6,778 nt of DNA, taken from positions 388 through 7,165 of the forward strand of contig DMZE01000180.1 in NCBI GenBank assembly GCA_003492055.1, written 5' to 3'. A program made the translations under genes and the position numbers. The DNA comes from Cellvibrionales bacterium (GTDB taxonomy: Bacteria; Pseudomonadota; Gammaproteobacteria; Pseudomonadales; UBA7434). Below the pieces are notes generated by a model. It was given only the letters and a program-made list of their open reading frames with translations. It was not told where the DNA came from and did no database searches. This document shows positions 5,127 to 6,778 of the stretch, piece by piece. Within the stretch, counting starts at the first letter, position 1; every line of letters begins with the position of its first letter.

Positions 5127-5960
5127 ATGATACATAGTCAACAAAGCCAAGAGAGCCAAGAGGGCCAAGAGAGCAGAATAATATTTGATGCCGTATCGCT
5201 AAATCGAGACGGTGTTGAGGTGTTAAGTGATATTAGCTTAGCCTTGCAAGCAGGAACAATAACAGCACTGTTAGGGCCCAATGGCGCGGGTAAAACATCA
5301 TTACTGCATTGCGCCAGTAGTGTGATGGCTTGTAGTCGTGGTCGAGTATTACTTAATGGTGCCGATATTCAATCTTTTACACCACCGTCTCTTGCACAAA
5401 AAGTGGCGGTATTGCCGCAGCAATCGGGGCTTAACTTTCCATTTGTGGTTGAAGATGTAGTAGCTATGGGGCGTTACCCGCATAGTGATGGGCAGCTTTG
5501 TGATCGAGCGATTATCCATAATTTGATGGATCTTTTGCATATTCGTGATTTAGCTCAACGACCTTATACCGCACTATCGGGCGGTGAAAAACAACGCACT
5601 CAATTAGCTAGAGTGTTGAGCCAGTTAATATGCAGCCCGCAATTAGATGTTTATGACAACAGTGTTTTGTTGTTAGATGAGCCCATTGCCGCATTAGATA
5701 TGCCGCATCAAACCTTGTTGATGAATTTGTTACAGCAGTTAGCGGCTAAAGGCCTAACGATTTTTATTGCCTTGCATGATGTTAATTTAGCAGCGACTTA
5801 TGCCGATAAAATTGCCCTATTAAAAGCTGGGCATTTAATCGCGTTTGATAGCGTTAGTGAGGTGATAACCGAGGCGATGATTAAGCAGGTTTACGACATT
5901 GAGGTTGATATTATTGCTCATCCTAAAACAGCAAAACCACTCGTGATACCTGAGGTTTAG
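5127..5960 (+). CDS. btuD: Cobalamin ABC transporter ATPase, BtuD/HmuV-like
   Basis: This 277-residue cytoplasmic ATPase should power the BtuC channel. Nucleotide-binding motifs are complete: Walker A GPNGAGKT (50-57), Q-loop PQQ (97-99), signature LSGGEKQ (150-156), Walker B VLLLDEP (180-186), D-loop AALD (188-191) and H-loop His217. The longer form, with LARVLSQL and a short insert before Walker B, resembles the heme ATPase HmuV more than E. coli BtuD, so a similarity search alone might call it heme transport. The context points to B12. The ATG at 5127 lies one base after the btuC stop; an in-frame ATG at 5112 would overlap btuC by 14 nt. Neither has a Shine-Dalgarno, which fits coupling. 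Residues 7-15 are a tripeptide repeat, SQE-SQE-GQE, encoded by a 9-bp tandem repeat ahead of the ATPase fold. Confidence 0.9.
   Translation: MIHSQQSQESQEGQESRIIFDAVSLNRDGVEVLSDISLALQAGTITALLGPNGAGKTSLLHCASSVMACSRGRVLLNGADIQSFTPPSLAQKVAVLPQQSGLNFPFVVEDVVAMGRYPHSDGQLCDRAIIHNLMDLLHIRDLAQRPYTALSGGEKQRTQLARVLSQLICSPQLDVYDNSVLLLDEPIAALDMPHQTLLMNLLQQLAAKGLTIFIALHDVNLAATYADKIALLKAGHLIAFDSVSEVITEAMIKQVYDIEVDIIAHPKTAKPLVIPEV
5145..5171 (+). repeat. Three tandem 9-bp units in the btuD N-terminal codons
   Basis: AGCCAAGAG occurs twice (5145-5153, 5154-5162), followed by GGCCAAGAG (5163-5171). The units are in frame and encode SQE, SQE, GQE before the conserved ATPase domain begins. Copy number could change by slippage in whole tripeptides without breaking the frame. 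Confidence 0.75.
5952..5955 (+). promoter_or_regulatory. Ribosome binding site of btuF within the end of btuD
   Basis: GAGG lies 8 nt before the ATG at 5964, inside the last codons of the ATPase gene. It is the best-spaced Shine-Dalgarno in the right-going unit and supports 5964 as the btuF start. Confidence 0.55.
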
Positions 5961-5963
5961 CGT

Positions 5964-6778
5964 ATGCTTTTAATTAAACGGTTGGCGATATGTTTGTATA
6001 GCTTATTAATGGCGAATACGGTTTTGGCTGATGCTGTTTTTGATGATATGGACGTGCGGATAAGTTTATCGACTCCAGCTAAGCGCTTAGTGGTATTGGG
6101 GCCCAACTTGGTTGAGAGTCTTTATGCGATTGATGCAGGCGATTATATTTTAGCTGCGTCCGAGTATTCAGATTATCCCGACGCGGCAAAAGCCATTCCT
6201 CGCGTGGCTTCTCACAATATTATTAATTATGAAATGATCGTCAATTTAGCGCCAGATTTAGTTATGGTTTGGCAGTCAGGTTTTGGTGTGGACGCTATTG
6301 CTAAGCTGCGATCACTAGGCTTAACGGTTTACGCTTCTGAGCCGCATACTCTAGACGATATTGAAGAATTATTGCGAGATATGGGTCGTTTGACAGGTTT
6401 AAACAAAGAGGCAGAAGCAGCGAGTGCGCGTTATCGAAAAACGTTGAATCAATTACAAGCAACTTATAGTCACAAAGAAACGGTGTCGGTGTTTTATCAG
6501 GTTTGGCAAGAGCCTATGCAAACACTGAATGGCGATCATGTTATGAATGCCGCCATTGAATTGTGTGGCGGTAAAAATGTATTTTCAGCATTGCCAGAAA
6601 TTGCGCCCAGGGTCAGTATTGAATCAGTGATTGCGGCTAACCCTGAAGTTATTTTTAGTAGTGGATCGAATAATCAAGACGCCAGTGAATTAGCGCATTG
6701 GCAGCGTTGGCCAATGATTACTGCGGTACAAAATAAGCAAGTGAATTTTCTGCAAACCGATAGCTTAGTACGACACGC
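5964..6778 (+). CDS. btuF: Periplasmic cobalamin-binding protein BtuF-type, partial (C-terminus off right edge)
   Basis: The frame opens 3 nt after the btuD stop and runs 271 codons to the window edge. E. coli BtuF has 266 residues, so only a short C-terminal piece is probably missing. Residues 1-22 form a Sec signal peptide (Lys5-Arg6, hydrophobic core, cleavage after VLA). The mature protein shows the two-lobed class III binding fold: RLVVLGPNLVESLYAI (41-56), EYSDYP (67-72), NLAPDLVMVWQSG (94-106), a long linking helix (about 129-168), VFYQVWQEPMQTLNGDHV (176-193), ELCGGKNVF (199-207), APRVSIESVIAANPEVIF (214-231) and WQRWPMITAVQNKQV (246-260). Aligned from memory to E. coli BtuF, Glu51 and Glu220 match the two glutamates that dock onto BtuC arginines, and the SYSDYP and CGGxNxF blocks are shared. 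This is the strongest evidence that the transporter carries B12 rather than heme or siderophore. It delivers the ligand to BtuCD from the periplasm. Confidence 0.93.
   Translation, partial: MLLIKRLAICLYSLLMANTVLADAVFDDMDVRISLSTPAKRLVVLGPNLVESLYAIDAGDYILAASEYSDYPDAAKAIPRVASHNIINYEMIVNLAPDLVMVWQSGFGVDAIAKLRSLGLTVYASEPHTLDDIEELLRDMGRLTGLNKEAEAASARYRKTLNQLQATYSHKETVSVFYQVWQEPMQTLNGDHVMNAAIELCGGKNVFSALPEIAPRVSIESVIAANPEVIFSSGSNNQDASELAHWQRWPMITAVQNKQVNFLQTDSLVRH

Noticed and set aside
1..6778. CRISPR array, tRNA, rRNA, insertion sequence or integration site
   Set aside because: I saw no spaced direct repeats, cloverleaf, transposase motifs or terminal inverted repeats; all long frames belong to the B12 genes.

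Overview
This window is a cobalamin (vitamin B12) acquisition locus from a Gram-negative bacterium, most likely a marine-type gammaproteobacterium. That placement rests on the outer-membrane TonB receptor, the Sec-exported periplasmic binding protein, the moderately AT-rich sequence and a CobO that closely resembles enterobacterial BtuR; I cannot fix the genus.

There are two divergent transcription units. The left-going (minus-strand) unit starts in the 3.2 kb region. It holds a cobalamin riboswitch (3218 to 2941), a candidate 42-codon leader ORF (2944 to 2816), a BtuB-type TonB-dependent receptor (2811 to 601), and a secreted surface-type protein that runs off the left edge (521 to 1). The right-going unit starts near 3350. 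It holds the corrinoid adenosyltransferase gene cobO/btuR (3366-4022), a BtuC-type permease (4022-5125), a BtuD/HmuV-type ATPase (5127-5960), and a BtuF-type binding protein truncated by the right edge (5964-6778). These four genes are packed with 1-nt overlaps or gaps of 1-3 nt.

Together the genes make a full uptake route. The receptor brings B12 across the outer membrane using TonB energy, possibly helped by the secreted protein. BtuF carries it through the periplasm, BtuCD pumps it into the cytoplasm, and CobO adenosylates it to the coenzyme form. Only the receptor unit shows a B12 riboswitch.

The most unusual part is the 400-bp leader of the receptor. The riboswitch's last hairpin holds a GGAGG Shine-Dalgarno in its loop and an AUG in its stem, but that AUG does not start the receptor. 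It opens a 42-codon ORF that stops 4 nt before the receptor's GTG. The GTG has no Shine-Dalgarno of its own and sits just behind an 8-bp hairpin. This suggests B12 controls the receptor indirectly, by translational coupling through a leader peptide. The second item of interest is the secreted protein, which belongs to a poorly characterised family that I believe recurs beside B12 receptors.
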